Assembly: GCA_963969285.1 (NCBI GenBank)
Contig: OZ017738.1
Location: 274,216,996 to 274,280,995, forward strand
Reading direction: 5' to 3'
Origin: Odontomyia ornata
Taxonomy: Eukaryota > Arthropoda > Insecta > Diptera > Stratiomyidae
Length of the DNA stretch: 64,000 bases
The notes under the pieces were generated by a model that saw only the letters and a program-made list of their open reading frames with translations, had not been told where the DNA came from and made no database searches. Made by a program: the position numbers and the translations under genes. How positions within the stretch are numbered: position 1 is the stretch's first letter; every line of letters starts with the position of its first letter. Below, piece by piece: positions 1 to 11,732 of the stretch.

Positions 1-90
1 ATTCTACTCTACAAGACGTACCGATCAATTTTTATTATCTTTAGAAATGTTCTATTAGGTGTTAATTAAGCTACGCTACAGTAATTCAAT
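1..90 (+). repeat. Left terminal inverted repeat arm
   Basis: Begins ATTCTACTCTACAAGACGTA and pairs with 1653-1743. It may extend beyond the left edge of the window. Confidence 0.75.
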
Positions 91-165
91 TTTTTTTTAG
101 AAATAGTTAAAAGTTATATTCCTCCATAAAAAAACAATCGAACTTATAATCTACGAATACCAGTC

Positions 166-1213
166 TTATACATAAATTCTTAGCTGATTGTTAATATAAA
201 TCCTACATAGAGGACAAGTGTTCTGATAGGATGCTAAACAATCAGCACAATCATCACACAAAGACAAATGCTTGCAAGGGAACAATACGATACATCTTTG
301 TCGTTCTTGGCATATCACATAGAGAGATCCTTTTTCCTACGTATCGTTCTTGTTGCTGGCAGTTTAATTTTGAGTGGAGCTTGATTGTTGTATTGCAGAT
401 CTTGATTGAATTGGACTACGACTTAAAACAGCAGATCTGCACGGTTCAATAGTGGCGAGATGAATGCCTATATCTGTCAGATTGAAGCCTCAGGTATGGC
501 GAATTTCGAATCTTACTGGCTAGATGGATTAAAATTCGGTTCAAAAATCGCATCAATTGTCTTGCGACTGCAAGAAGTAGCAATGAATTCGTTATTAAAA
601 GGAAGAGTATCGTAGCTTCTACTACTGTTCGAACGGGCTTATTCTTTAACCGAAATACGATCAGAGTATACACTTCTACAACTTATGAGGTTAACGTTGA
701 ACAGCCCAATAATATGCTAAATAGAAGCAGTTGTATCGCAGAGATCAAAGACAATATTAAAAACCAAATTATATTTGGCACAATCATCACAACATACCAC
801 ATTATGTCGCTAAGCAGAGATATTGCCCCCAGGAGAAGGTTGAGAACATACTTGAAGAAATCAACTAGATCGTAGCAAAAATCAACGATGTCTAGTTTTC
901 GCGTCGCGTACAATATTGCTTTATCCTTAAGCATGATCGATCCCTGTTGGATGATTGTCATTGTTTCTGCTGCACCTTCCGATATTCTTAGAGAGAATTT
1001 GTTTATATTCGCGGATATATCTGAGCAAAATATGTGGAATTCCTCAAATAATAGCCAAATACTATTTTCGATGCTAATTATAAAGGAAAAAAACATTTTA
1101 ACCGCTTGATATGAAAATGTAAACATAACCTTCCCCAATGAATATCTGGAGAGGAAGATGATGTTTAATGTCCCTCCAATGAAATTGAAGAGATTTACGG
1201 TTAACGTCAACAT
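166..1213 (-). pseudogene. RNF26-like multi-pass membrane RING E3 ubiquitin ligase, broken
   Basis: Read from ATG at 1213, the protein opens with 176 residues rich in hydrophobic helices. These include a strongly hydrophobic stretch of about 45 residues near the end, which looks like two or three membrane spans. A TAA at 685-683 interrupts it, and the same frame continues with another hydrophobic helix to 446. After at least two frameshifts a C-terminal RING finger is readable down to a TAA at 168-166. It has VIC, a PCKH core, C-x2-C, CPLC and a short tail ending in an aromatic and valine. The first RING cysteine is lost: the codon reads Tyr next to a 2-bp disturbance. This order of membrane spans followed by a terminal RING is that of RNF26, an ER E3 ligase. 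The coding part looks intronless, consistent with a retrocopy or captured cDNA. Family call is strong; function is lost in this copy. Confidence 0.72.
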
Positions 1214-1652
1214 GCTGCTCCAACCCTTTTATCTTGTTCACATCTTAAAATATAATGCCTTAGTTTATTCTAAGTTGTCCGTTACGTGGTCGAACACTTG
1301 GGAGGTAGGTGTTTCGAATGTCGATGAAATTAAAAACAATGTCCTGTAATAAACATAAGCAGTCGAGCAGCCCCGTGGTGATCAGGAGTGGCTGCTCCTG
1401 AAGGGATAAGGTGGTCACCCCGTCGAAACTGCTTAGTTTGTTGTTTTACTAGTGTAAAGTAAACTACATCCGTCAAGTTTCCATCCTTTAGGCAGAGATG
1501 AGTGGTTCACTTCAGCCACTTTAACATCTTTAGGTTTGACATTCCCCTTGTAATGTAACGACCTTCTTCGGAGAAAGTAACGGTTGCTTTTTGTGTAATG
1601 TTTGCGTTTGCCTCAAGTCTCCGTGTCCGCTAACTTTAACGAGGCAAAAAAA
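1214..1652. other. Non-coding part of the inverted-repeat element
   Basis: This lies upstream of the RNF26-like start in its own sense. It contains a GC-richer block at 1360-1435 with short inverted repeats around GAGCAGCC and GGCTGCTC. No coding region is supported. Confidence 0.4.
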
Positions 1653-1743
1653 TATTGAATTACTGTAGAGCAGCTTAATTGACACCTAATAGAACATTTC
1701 TAAAGATAATAAAAATGGATGGGTACGTCTTGTAGAGTAGAGT
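1653..1743 (-). repeat. Right terminal inverted repeat arm
   Basis: Near-exact reverse complement of 1-90, ending TACGTCTTGTAGAGTAGAGT on the plus strand. The few mismatches lie mainly in a GAT/GGG stretch and a T/G change near the outer end. Confidence 0.75.
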
Positions 1744-2600
1744 ACGCGTGATAAGTATTTTGTAGTGTTTTCTTAAATGATTGATGCTCGGGCTTATAGT
1801 CAAAGTCAAAGCAGTAGAATAGTGCTCTCGCCAGAAGGGATTTGAATATCAACAAACAGGCTCGAAACCAAATTCCTTAAATGGAGTTGGAAAAATGCAA
1901 CGCAGTTTTCAAGTTTTTAAATTTAGAAATCTTACGGTACATACAAGAAATTCGCCTTTCTAGCTAGTGCTGCCAACAGGAATTCGGTTAGCACCGTTAT
2001 AATTTTTATTAAAATGGGTCGTTTTGGTAACGAAACAGCAAAGAGTTACATATGTGAATGGGTTTGGTAAGGTGTATTTCCTTCAATTCCTGAGGAACCC
2101 AAACATCCAGGTTTTTTACATAATCAAGCTGTTGTAAGTGCAATCAAATGATAGAACTCGATAGGTTAAGCTTTTTTGATATCTCTCAAGTTATCATACA
2201 GCAGTCAATAGTATTTGGATGACCAGTATGTGGCGCATCTTGCACATTAAAATCTCCAGAACGAAAGTGAACAAAACAATGCCAACTATAGCGTTCAGTA
2301 GGGCATTTGTAACTACAAACTCCACAAATTTTTTTTCGAGCTATCATCGCCCTTTCGGAAGCAAAAGAATAAAATATGTTAAGAATTCTCTCTTCGATTG
2401 TTCATTTCAAGTCTACCTTTAAACAACTTATTGTTTACTAATGACGCGCAGTTTTTAAATGAAAATAGTCTTAAAACAAATATATCATTATATTCTTCTT
2501 GTCTTTTTTGTAGCACTACAGCCCCTCTCGGGCCTTCGCTCCCTGCAAACAACGTGCTCCAATTTCTAAATCCAAGCAGCGATTAACTGTCATCGTCGAC
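1744..2600. other. AT-rich spacer, nothing recognised
   Basis: Only short open frames without recognisable protein features were seen on either strand. No terminal repeats or RNA gene were found. Confidence 0.5.
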
Positions 2601-3420
2601 TGAATCAGGCCAGCGTTTCCTCGGTTCCCCCACTGGTCTCTGGCCCTCAGCCCTCCCAACAAATACCTTCTTATGTCGTAGTGAATAAGTAATATCAAAA
2701 GTCCGTAAGGACTGCAGCGATATTCTGCAGCCTCGGCAGAGGAAGATGTAGATATCCACCGAGAATGCCCTTGTCTGGGGACGCGCGAATGCGCTGGCAG
2801 GCTAGCATTGCGGTGTCATGGGGCAGGTTCATCACCCCAGCACAAGGACCCACTACAAAAGAATTTTGCATTCACGAATTCTTGGGTCTCAAAAGAAAGG
2901 TGACCGAAGTCGCAAAATTGTAGGCAACTACAACAAGGGGAAATGACTTGTTCCGAGAACAAGTTAAGCAAGTAAAAGTGGACGGACTTAGGGTAACCTC
3001 GTCGTTACCCGACCATGCTCATGGCCCACAAACAAGAGTGGGACAACCGGGTGGTGATGGTGCCCCCTCGCACCCGCCCAACCGGATCAAGATCCATATA
3101 TGTTGTAGTGGCCAGGTATTTCCCTTCTGAGTGGAAAACTCATACAACATAACTTGTATGAGCCTTCCCATCAGAGGAGAAGTACCCCGGTGACCGATTT
3201 ATGTCATAGAGTTATGCAATCGGATCACATAACCCTATTTCATAAAAAGGCACCTAGCTCGGGGCCACTCAACCCACGATAGTACCTGAAACAAAAGGAG
3301 GTTAGTATGTGCCCGATGACTTGCTCATGTCTGGTGGTGAGAGCTTGCCACCGTACCGGGTCCTATACCCGGTCAGATCCAACGGAATGGAAAGGAATTC
3401 AACATTTCTTAATTTTATCA
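2601..3420. other. GC-richer patch, probable degraded repeat
   Basis: Base composition rises sharply against both flanks. The stretch reads like the 3' or untranslated part of a retroelement, with many short G+C-rich inverted motifs such as TACCGGGTCCTATACCCGGT near 3353. No protein domain is readable in six frames. Identity not established. Confidence 0.35.
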
Positions 3421-6169
3421 ATATTTTTTTATCTCTTTCAGAACAAAATTACCGATGAGATTATATCTCGGGAGCTCGATAAAATTGACAAAACATTAAA
3501 CGGTTAACAAGAATATAAAATTATTCGTGTTTTTTTTTTATACAATTCTTTTTTTTTTCAATTATACTTGCTTGGTTTGAAAAATAATAATTTTTTTCAT
3601 CGTAACTTGTTACGTGATTTCCTTATTTTAAATAAATAAATTAATAAAGATAGGGAGAAGAAAATCCTAAGTTAGTTCGATTGATAATTTCAATACATAA
3701 TATAAAATGCAGTACAAAATGGGAGTTTGTTTTTCTCACTTGAAATATAAAAATGTTCTCTTTGACAAAAACGAATTTCACCTAATAGAAAAATTGAAAT
3801 TTTCAATATCATTAATCACACTACATTCAAATAGTTCCTAAATACCATTCCAGTATAAAAGTTTTCCTATCATATTTCTAATTTTTTTTTTCATTTAATA
3901 AATATTCAAAGTAAACAGAACTCAAAACTTGAAATGTTAGCAATCGGACATATAATATCAAGGCTCAAGACATGTTTTTTTATCATTATTATCAAAATGG
4001 AATCATTTTTAAGAATGCAGAGCCAATACGAATGTTTTTAGAAGAACTTCATGTCTTCAGCCTTAACTCATTATAGGGTTATTAACAGAAAAACTGTATT
4101 TAGTATACCTTGTCTCAACAAGTAATATATAAAATGCACAGGGTAACAATATTGTTTTTGCGTTCCTACGCTGACACTTTAACAATGTGTCGATCAAGTG
4201 ATTGAAAAAAATCAACTCTTAAACAAAACAAAATGTTGAAGGATGCTCTTACTCAAAGAGCAATTACTTTTACCTGACAAGTGTCCCAGTATTCATTTTG
4301 AGAAAAAGATAAATCAATCTGTTTGCATACTAGGAAAAATAGGAAAATCTTCACCATGTGTACGCGAAGAAATTATTGTGAGAGCAGAAAGGATACTAAT
4401 TGAATTTTGGAGCTCGTTTCAAAGACGTGCTCCCACATTTGGTGTACGTCGGAAAGAATTTCAGTTACTATTGAACAAATAATTCCAATTTACAATGCTA
4501 CGGTCTTTCTATGGGCTTGTACTTCTTAAGATTGCTAACAAGTTCTCATTCATTTAATTCAATTCATCACGATTTTTCAGGTATTGGCAATAATAAGGTC
4601 TTAAATTTATATAGTACAGTTAATAGGGCTTTAGGACTAGGAATAGGGTTCCTTTTATTGCTTTTACATAGGCGGGAATGAAGAAGTTTTTCAGAGTATA
4701 CGAATTTCAATGTTTCAATGCAGTCTAAATGCAACGCAGATTGATTAACTAGCTAAGGAGAAAATATTAGATCATAAATTGATATTGAATTCAAATACGC
4801 ACTACTGACAAAAGTGAATACAATTGATTGATTTTACAAACACTGAAAGTTTGTCGCAACGACTTAACTAACATCTTTAGAAGACTCATACAAGCACATA
4901 CTATCTACATGTATCTTAACAATTAACACAGCTTGAAAGAATTGAATTGACTCGAACTGGAGGCTTGCTTCGTAGCCTTGGCATCAGGGTCCGTGGTAGT
5001 ATACAAATTCGATTTTATATGCTAATTGACTACTGCCCAGCAGTAACCTGACGACTATGATTGGAGTGTTGCAATTTAAATACTGCTGGGTTCATAAAAT
5101 GATCAACCCGGGAATTTACTCAGTAAGCGGAAGGTAATCCAATGACGAATACGAAATAAAGTCTTAGGAGCACTAATAGAGACATGCATGCAAAAGCTAA
5201 TATAACTTTCCTCTCGCGATGGCGCTGCTAATAGAGAACATTGAAAAACTACTCGGCTAGCAGTTAACTAAAACAGTACTTAACCTCACAAGCACTCGGC
5301 GCTGAATCTTGGCTGCTTTTTGGGTGATTTTCGTTCCTCTTCCAAAGACGCCCGAGGACATAAGTTCTTCGTGGTCAATCTACACTGACTTTTGCCTGCT
5401 TCCGTTCCAGCGCCACCTCTCCTTGCGCTATGCCCGCTGCTCTATCACGCTAGCGCACGACACTTTTTTCCGTAATCACTCTGTAACGTGAGCGAAAAAA
5501 GATGATGAAAAAATTTACTCGGACACCTTATGAGTTACCATGATAAAAAACTTGGCTTACGGAATCTCTCGGAAATTTTAAGCGGTTTTCCTCGTGCCGA
5601 TTTTCGCGTTTTACGTCCAATACGGAAGAAGCCAGGTTATTCCGTCAAGATGGAGGCGACATTCTTCGGCCACCACAATAAAATCTCGTCATTTTAGCCA
5701 ACCTTGCAAATACGTCGAGGAACATCAAAACACTACACACCTATCTTTTCGATGCAAGCCTCAACGTAGTTTACATATGATTTTTTTTTATATGTGTGGG
5801 TGCGCACAATTAGTGAGTACGAATTAAAATTATGTACGAATAAACAGAATTGCTTCTTGGTGGTTGTTTGTGTTTTTAACTAATATTATTATCATACGGT
5901 TTTGTTGATAAATCTGAATTCATTTCCAATGTAAAGAAACAATAATGAATAATGCGTGATAATATATCGCAGTTTTTCTTTTATATCACGTTGATTTGAA
6001 ACAAAATTGGTGGGCGATGTGTTTGTTAGCTCTGGATTATTTTAAAGAAGACATTAGATATTTAGGAAAAATTCTAAACTTAATAATCATTAATGTCTAC
6101 TTTCCGCCGCCTATAGCAATATGCATTTAATCGAACTGTCTTACTTTTTCAAGTAAGAATTTCAATTTT
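3421..6169. other. AT-rich spacer with unassigned small ORFs
   Basis: Mostly AT-rich. A 79-codon frame at 4243-4482 (plus) has an ordinary amino-acid mix but no motif I recognise. Frames at 5309-5491 and 5594-5827 lie in a locally GC-richer stretch (5290-5840) and also show nothing known. They are left unannotated as genes. Confidence 0.4.
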
Positions 6170-6479
6170 CTTGATCACTATGCTGTAGGGGTGAAGGAGA
6201 TAGGAAAGTTTTGGAGCAGTTTGAAAGAGTGACTGCTCTATTACTACAGTGCTTCCGTAGCTCATCCATACGACTCATGTGGCCAGCCCATTGCAGCTTC
6301 CGCAGTCTTACAATTGTTGAGACCTCCAGTTTGGCAAAAAGTTCATACAGTTCATGGTTATATGGAATTCGCAATTGGTCTCCATCTAGCTTCGCTCTGA
6401 TTATCTGCCTCTAGACCCGTTGCTCAAAGGTGTTCAATATATTTGTGGATACTTAGGCTACGGTCCACGTTTCACACCC
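6170..6479 (-). mobile_element. RTE-like LINE, 3' fragment (interrupted by Gypsy-A)
   Basis: In minus-strand translation this is the conserved C-terminal region of an RTE-type ORF2: a YNHELYE block, then V/I-R-L-x-x-x-QWAGHM-x-RMDE. The same blocks occur in the plus-strand copy at 33240-33355. The element continues at 18742. The two pieces were one until Gypsy-A inserted at a GGGT tetramer (minus strand) that is single in the uninterrupted copy near 33130. The reading frame is broken by several indels. Confidence 0.8.
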
Positions 6480-9400
6480 TGTAATGAATCATGCCACGCC
6501 GCTGGTGACCACTACCAACGCACTTTGCTGCTACGTGGCTTGTCATTTTACGTTGGTTGCGACCAGTGCACATCCCACGTCTATTTTGTCGTGGGATGCC
6601 AACAGAATTTGACAGCCACATGGAATTGAAGTGTGGAGGTAGTGGCCGCCACGCATAAGGAGGTTACCTTGAGTTGGCCGGTCGCGATTAAAGATTCGCC
6701 GGGTGGTTTAATACAGTTAACCTATTTGAAACGAACTCGTCTCAGGTAATTACATCGTAAACTAGTTGTCCATGAAAATCGCCAGGTTTTTCATATTTAC
6801 TTTCTTGTAGTGTATTGGATGCACACCTGTAGGCCGTTGGGACGACTTTATAATAGACGCTTCAACGGAGCAACGTAACCTTATCATTCACACATCCAGC
6901 CTTACAAGTGTGCAAATCCGCTAAGAAATTCGAAGGCAAAATTTCTATCAAGAAGCTATCCGATTCCCTTGATAGTGGGATATCGTCGATACAATCGTCA
7001 TAAACTTCTACGAGTATAACACCATCCTCAACACCTAGGTTACCCTTGTTTGCAGGAAGCACTAGTCAGTCATCGCTTTCCACGCCAACTTCATCCTCAA
7101 TGGAAACGTCCACACCTGATATGAGATCGTCAGCATCATCGCTGGCTAACCGTACTGCGTTTACACCATTAAAAGGTACCCAGGTCACGTCTACGTCGCA
7201 GCGGGACTCATTTAGTATGCAACGCCGAACCTAGGTAAGCATTCTGATGAAAACCCTAGCCAAATTGGTACTAAAGTAAATAAAATAATAAGATAGACAG
7301 TGACAAACGAGAATAAGGGAGAAAATTTGCCAAAAGTTTTGCACGAAGCACTGACTAGTTTCGATCTCTACAAAGGGAATCCGAACAAGCATAAATAATT
7401 TAAATGTATTATTACTAAAATTTTATCTAGAATTAATCAAAACGAAGAAGACTAGCAAATGCATATGCGGTACAGAATATATTATGCAGAGAATTTTACT
7501 GAAATATTGAATTGAATGATAACATGCAAATTTTTAACTAAAGTGCGGTCGTTATTTTGTTATGAACATCATGTCAAATGCAATCCAATTTATTCGTGTC
7601 ATGTTTTGTTTTGTAGTCAATTTATTCCTTATACTTTTTCTTTTAGAATTAATTTAGTGAGAGTTTTTTTACTTTTTTCGATTACATTATCTTTCGATAA
7701 TTTTAGCCGTTATATTAAAAGTATATGCTAAACTTTCATACTATATATGTAGCATGATATATGCATTGATGTGTATCGTTACGTGTGAATGGATGTAACT
7801 TGCAAGTTGGATTCCTGATTGTGTACGTTTATGTGCATATGCGACCTTTGATTATTGAAGATATTTTTTCTTCTTAAAAGTGATGAATCGATAAGAGAGC
7901 TAGAACTTAACCTGTTAATATTGTGATAACGATATAACGACGCACCTGTTATAGACGAGAGCTAGGTTTGTTTGTTTTCCTCCTCAAAATATTTTTAAAA
8001 AGAGAATTAAGAAGTTGTCGGATTAGAATTATGCCATATTTTCGAAAATTTGAATCGGCAATTTTAGTTTTTTAGAAATTTCATTTGACTCATTTTTATG
8101 AATGAACGTGTCTATTTATTGATCATTCTTCTAAATTTAATATAAAAATCATATTCTTAATATTGAAAGATTTAATCTTGCTTTTACTTCCTTGAAAAAT
8201 TAATTCAATTAGTACGAATCGAACTTTTTCGTGCCATAAAGCATTGTTACATAATATTATTGCAAGGCAGCATTTAAATGGCAACCTTCAACTTATAATT
8301 TCAATATAATTCATTCTACGCTGCCTGAATTAAAATTTACACGCATTTCAAATGTATTATTATCTTTTTTCCCATGCGATCCTCCTAAGAACTAAATCAT
8401 GTTCTGTAAATATGGCTTTCACCGTAATTTATTTGTATAATATCTAGTATGAAGTGTCGTAAGAAAAAGAAAAAAAAAACAAAATTAAAAATAATGTACT
8501 TATCAAAATCGGGAAATCCAACACAAGGAGAATAGTATATGTCAAATAGAATTATCGAAGGTTCCTAGATTCCGTAACGTTTTCAGAAAAATCTAAAGAT
8601 ATAAAACGTTCCAGAAAATAACTACTAATATGTGGATGTTTTTTTTTTCTTTAAACAATACACCACACTACACACGACAATAAGCAAACAAATGAAAAAT
8701 TAAGGAAGCACATATTTATGTTCTTCTTTTGATTTAGGCATATAATTTATAATGCTTTTGTATTTAACAAAACGAAAGGAAAGAATTCATTCGTCAATAT
8801 TTAGTCAAAAATGAAAACGCACAGTATATACAAAAAGGTCTCAAACAACTTGAAAATTATGTTATGAATATAGCTGCTGATTTCAATATTTACCCCTTAG
8901 CTTAGTGGTTATATCAAGTCTAACTTATATAGAAATGATTTCATTTGGATAATTGATTAATTATAATCTTAATAATTTGATTGATTTTCAGCAGATATAA
9001 AATTATTATCTGTTTGAGAAAAAAAATACTGAATAAAAACATGGACTTAATATTCAAATACCAGAAGATTTGCAATTAATCTTAATTCCATAAGAAAAAT
9101 TTAAACTGTTTAATTTCCATAAAAAAATAAAACATTCAGCTAATAATTTAACATTACGACAAATTTATAAACACATGAAATGCTTAAATATAAAAAAAAA
9201 CTGTCATTGCAAAAAAAAAAAACTAGAAAGACAATTATAGGCTCGCATGATAAAAAAAATTACTGAAATGAACCCTACCAAAAAAAAAAATATAAATTGT
9301 GCTAAATCAATACGATTGGATACTTAATACCAAATTTAGTTTAGTTTGAATTAATATAATTTGTTTTTTTTTGAATTTCTTGAATTAGGAATGTATTTCT

Positions 9401-9885
9401 ATAATTTAAAATATTAATAATATGAATTGCTAAAGAAAAACACGACTTTCCTTTCCAGTGGTTCTTCTTTTCAGCGGGAAATGAGGTGCAGGGTAGGTAT
9501 GCCGTCGCTGAGGTCGGTTTTGCGTTGCGCGCGGTACGCGGTTCCTTAGTTGATTTTGATTTTTCTTTAGCGTAGCTTTTTCAGGAATTACGTTAACGTA
9601 GTGTATTTTTCGGTACCGCGTCGGAAATTCGGGAACGCGAAGTAAAGATTAGATCTTTGTCTTTTGACTGGTCATTGAATATTGTAAGTGAGCGTAACCC
9701 ATTCGGAGACCCGCGACCGAAATCCTCTCCGATCTAGCTGGCCGACAAGCAGCCACCGCGTGAATGGGTTACGGTGCACGGATTGGTTGACCGGTTGGTA
9801 CCGTCCGTTGGCACTACTCAGACTTAACGTCTAGAACCGATGAGAAGTCGGTTCCGCGTTCGGACGTAGACATAAAATCATTACA
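6480..9885 (+). repeat. Gypsy-A 5' LTR (3406 bp)
   Basis: Bounded by the 8-bp inverted ends TGTAATGA/TCATTACA. It is nearly identical to 15229-18741: by eye only about a dozen to fifteen substitutions, plus two main indels. One indel is ~88 bp present near 18440 but absent here; the other is ~22 bp present near 17902 but absent here. Most of it (7220-9440) is AT-rich and non-coding. The last ~420 bp (9470-9885) is GC-richer and probably holds the promoter, R and U5. Confidence 0.9.
7056..7219 (+). other. Exon-like segment inside the Gypsy-A LTR
   Basis: A CCTTGTTTGCAG acceptor-like site ends at 7055 and a CCTAG/GTAAGC donor-like site starts at 7220. Between them one frame is open except for a TAG exactly at the donor. 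It encodes a Ser/Thr-rich stretch (for example STPTSSSMETSTP) with a codon mix more like a host exon than the AT-rich surroundings. The 3' LTR copy (15805-15968) differs by one base, giving Met to Ile. It could be host sequence captured into the LTR. No family recognised. Confidence 0.35.
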
Positions 9886-9887
9886 AA

Positions 9888-9905
9888 TGGCGCCCAACGT
9901 GGGGC
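9888..9905 (+). other. Gypsy-A primer-binding site, tRNA-Lys (CTT type)
   Basis: TGGCGCCCAACGTGGGGC begins 2 nt after the 5' LTR. It is complementary over 18 nt to the 3' end of the conserved eukaryotic tRNA-Lys(CUU), including CCA. Confidence 0.88.
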
Positions 9906-10412
9906 CCAAAACATCCTAAGGGGATAAGAGATTCGCGTCTTCTGACGAGTTGGTCCTTTACGGAGGATGTCAGGTACTTTGGTACTCGAGCCTCACAAAC
10001 AGGAGCAGTGGAGTTGTGTGATACACACTAGCAGTCACTTCACGTGAGTTGTAGCGTCGAGTCATTTAACGTAGTTTAGAGACGGTTTTTGTGATGTATG
10101 TGGGTATGGGATTAATTATTGCAAATCGACCGAAAGCACCCTTTCTTCGGCAGACTACCACGCACTCTCATTTCCCTTTGGAGGAGTCGACTGCTGGAAG
10201 GGAAAGTAGCTGTTCAATATCTTTTTCCCCTTATTAATAGCTCGCCACTATCGGCCACTAATTTAGTCTTAAGTTTTAGTCATATTTAAAGATTTAAAAA
10301 TTTAATTTAGGATCGATTTCTATTGCTTTATCATTAATGTTAATACGAATGGCCGATATTTTGAAATAATTGTTAGGAATGATAAATTGGAATCATTACC
10401 ACAAAAATTAAA
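9906..10412 (+). other. Gypsy-A untranslated leader
   Basis: About 0.5 kb between primer site and Gag start with no open frame. It would contain any packaging signal. No repeated stem-loops of the Gypsy-B type were seen. Confidence 0.6.
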
Positions 10413-11732
10413 ATGGAAGAGAACGTTAATTTTGTGAAGATGATTTGTATGCAAGGAGCCGTGGGCGGTGAAGTTCCTGCTGCAGTTGTCGCGACCGAGT
10501 TTACCCCCGCGCCTTCCACCCACTCCATTGACACCCTCGTGGCGTTAATGCGAGATGTGTCGGAGAGGATTGGCAACTTGGAGGGAAGGCTCCAGAACCT
10601 CCCCATGAGCCAACCACCCAGCCGCGTGAGAACTCCGCTTGGCTGAGAGCCCAATCCCAGTGTGGCTATGCCCCACTCTCGACCATCTGATCAATGGGCC
10701 CTACCTCCAAGGAACTCGGGAACGGATCCCAGAGCTCCCGAGTATAGACCACGACACAGCACCGCACCTCCGTTGGTACCTCCACTCCCCGTGGCAGTTC
10801 CTTACAACAGGTCAATCGAAGATGCAATTCCCCCCGGGAACGCGTCGACACCTTTCCGAGACCCGACGCCTCGTATCATGGAGAGTTGGCGCCTGAACTT
10901 CACGGGTTTCAACGCTATGATATCGGCGGACCGGTTCCTTTTCCGGATTCAGCCGTTAGTATCCAGCACCCTGGGCGGTGATTTCTCGGCCTTCCTCCGG
11001 CATGCACACCTTTTGTTCAGCGGAGATGCTGCCGACTGGTACTGGAGTTTTAAGGAGTCGACGCCACGTCCAACTTGGGATTCTTTCAGTGCAGCCTTCC
11101 GCAATCGATTTGACGACGGCTTCACTAAGAGAGAACTAAGGGAACAGATAAAGAAACGGAAACAAGGCGCTCACGAACCGTTCGACCAGTACTACACAAG
11201 TATAGTGAGATTGAGCACTCGCTTGCGAACAACCATGCCCGAGGACGAACTGGTAGAAATTATCAGAGAGAATATGCGTTGGGAGCTTCAGAACAGCCTT
11301 CTGCGTTTTTCCATCAACACCATACAGGGATTGCGCCTCCATGCCCGTAGGCAAGAACAACTGGATGAGCGGCGAGGTACCTTCCGTCCACAACCTCGCA
11401 TAACGGGACCAAATCCCCGAAATCATCACACCGCGGAGTTGATGGCAGCGGACCACCTACTTGTTGACCCAGTACCAGTACCGAGGAGCGAAGCACCACA
11501 GGAGCTTGAGGACCCAGCAATGATTGATCGACCCTCCCTTGAAGCAATTACAAGCCCGACGGTCTGCTGGAACTGCCGACAAACGGGGCACCGGTTCTAT
11601 GCATGTCCAGCGGAACCGACGCTCTTCTGTTACCGATGCGGGAAGGCCGACACTTACGCACCTGATTGCGCAAATTGCAAATTGCGAAAAAACTTGCCAG
11701 CGAGTGCCGCGACCACCCGTCGGCACTCCTAA
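10413..11732 (+). pseudogene. gag: Gypsy-A Gag
   Basis: Open from ATG 10413 with one in-frame TGA at 10644-10646; the same frame resumes to TAA 11730-11732. Residues ~155-300 form a retrotransposon Gag capsid-like domain, with FLFRIQP, WYWSFKE, W-x-x-F-x-x-AFRNRF and REQI-type blocks. The C-terminus has a canonical CCHC knuckle (CWNCRQTGHRFYAC). A second knuckle (CYRCGKADTYAPDC) has Thr where His is expected, a variant common in arthropod gypsy elements. Gag would assemble the cytoplasmic particle and bind the genomic RNA. It overlaps Pol by 67 nt, and the last codons contain the frameshift slippery site. Confidence 0.85.

Larger units (their letters stand above)
1..1743. mobile_element. Inverted-repeat-bounded element carrying an RNF26-like gene copy
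   Basis: Positions 1-90 read as the reverse complement of 1653-1743 with only a handful of mismatches, giving terminal inverted repeats of about 90 bp. The inner margin of both arms is the motif ATTGAATTACTGTAG or its complement. The arms enclose ~1.56 kb whose main coding content is a broken minus-strand RING E3 ligase gene, not a transposase. This suggests a non-autonomous DNA transposon or fold-back element that captured host sequence. The left arm starts at the window edge, so the true left end and any target-site duplication cannot be seen. An inverted duplication flanking an ordinary pseudogene is an alternative. The superfamily is not assigned. Confidence 0.6.

Noticed and set aside
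2701..3420. Possible tRNA, 5S or ribozyme gene in the GC-rich patch
   Set aside because: Short inverted motifs exist, but no cloverleaf, A/B box pair or conserved 5S internal promoter could be found by eye.
4243..4482. 79-codon plus-strand ORF in AT-rich spacer
   Set aside because: No motif, neighbour or repeat copy supports coding function; left as spacer content.
9512..9900. GC-rich end of the Gypsy-A LTR as a host promoter or CpG island
   Set aside because: It is present in both LTRs and ends at the LTR/primer-site boundary, so it is the R/U5 part of the element.
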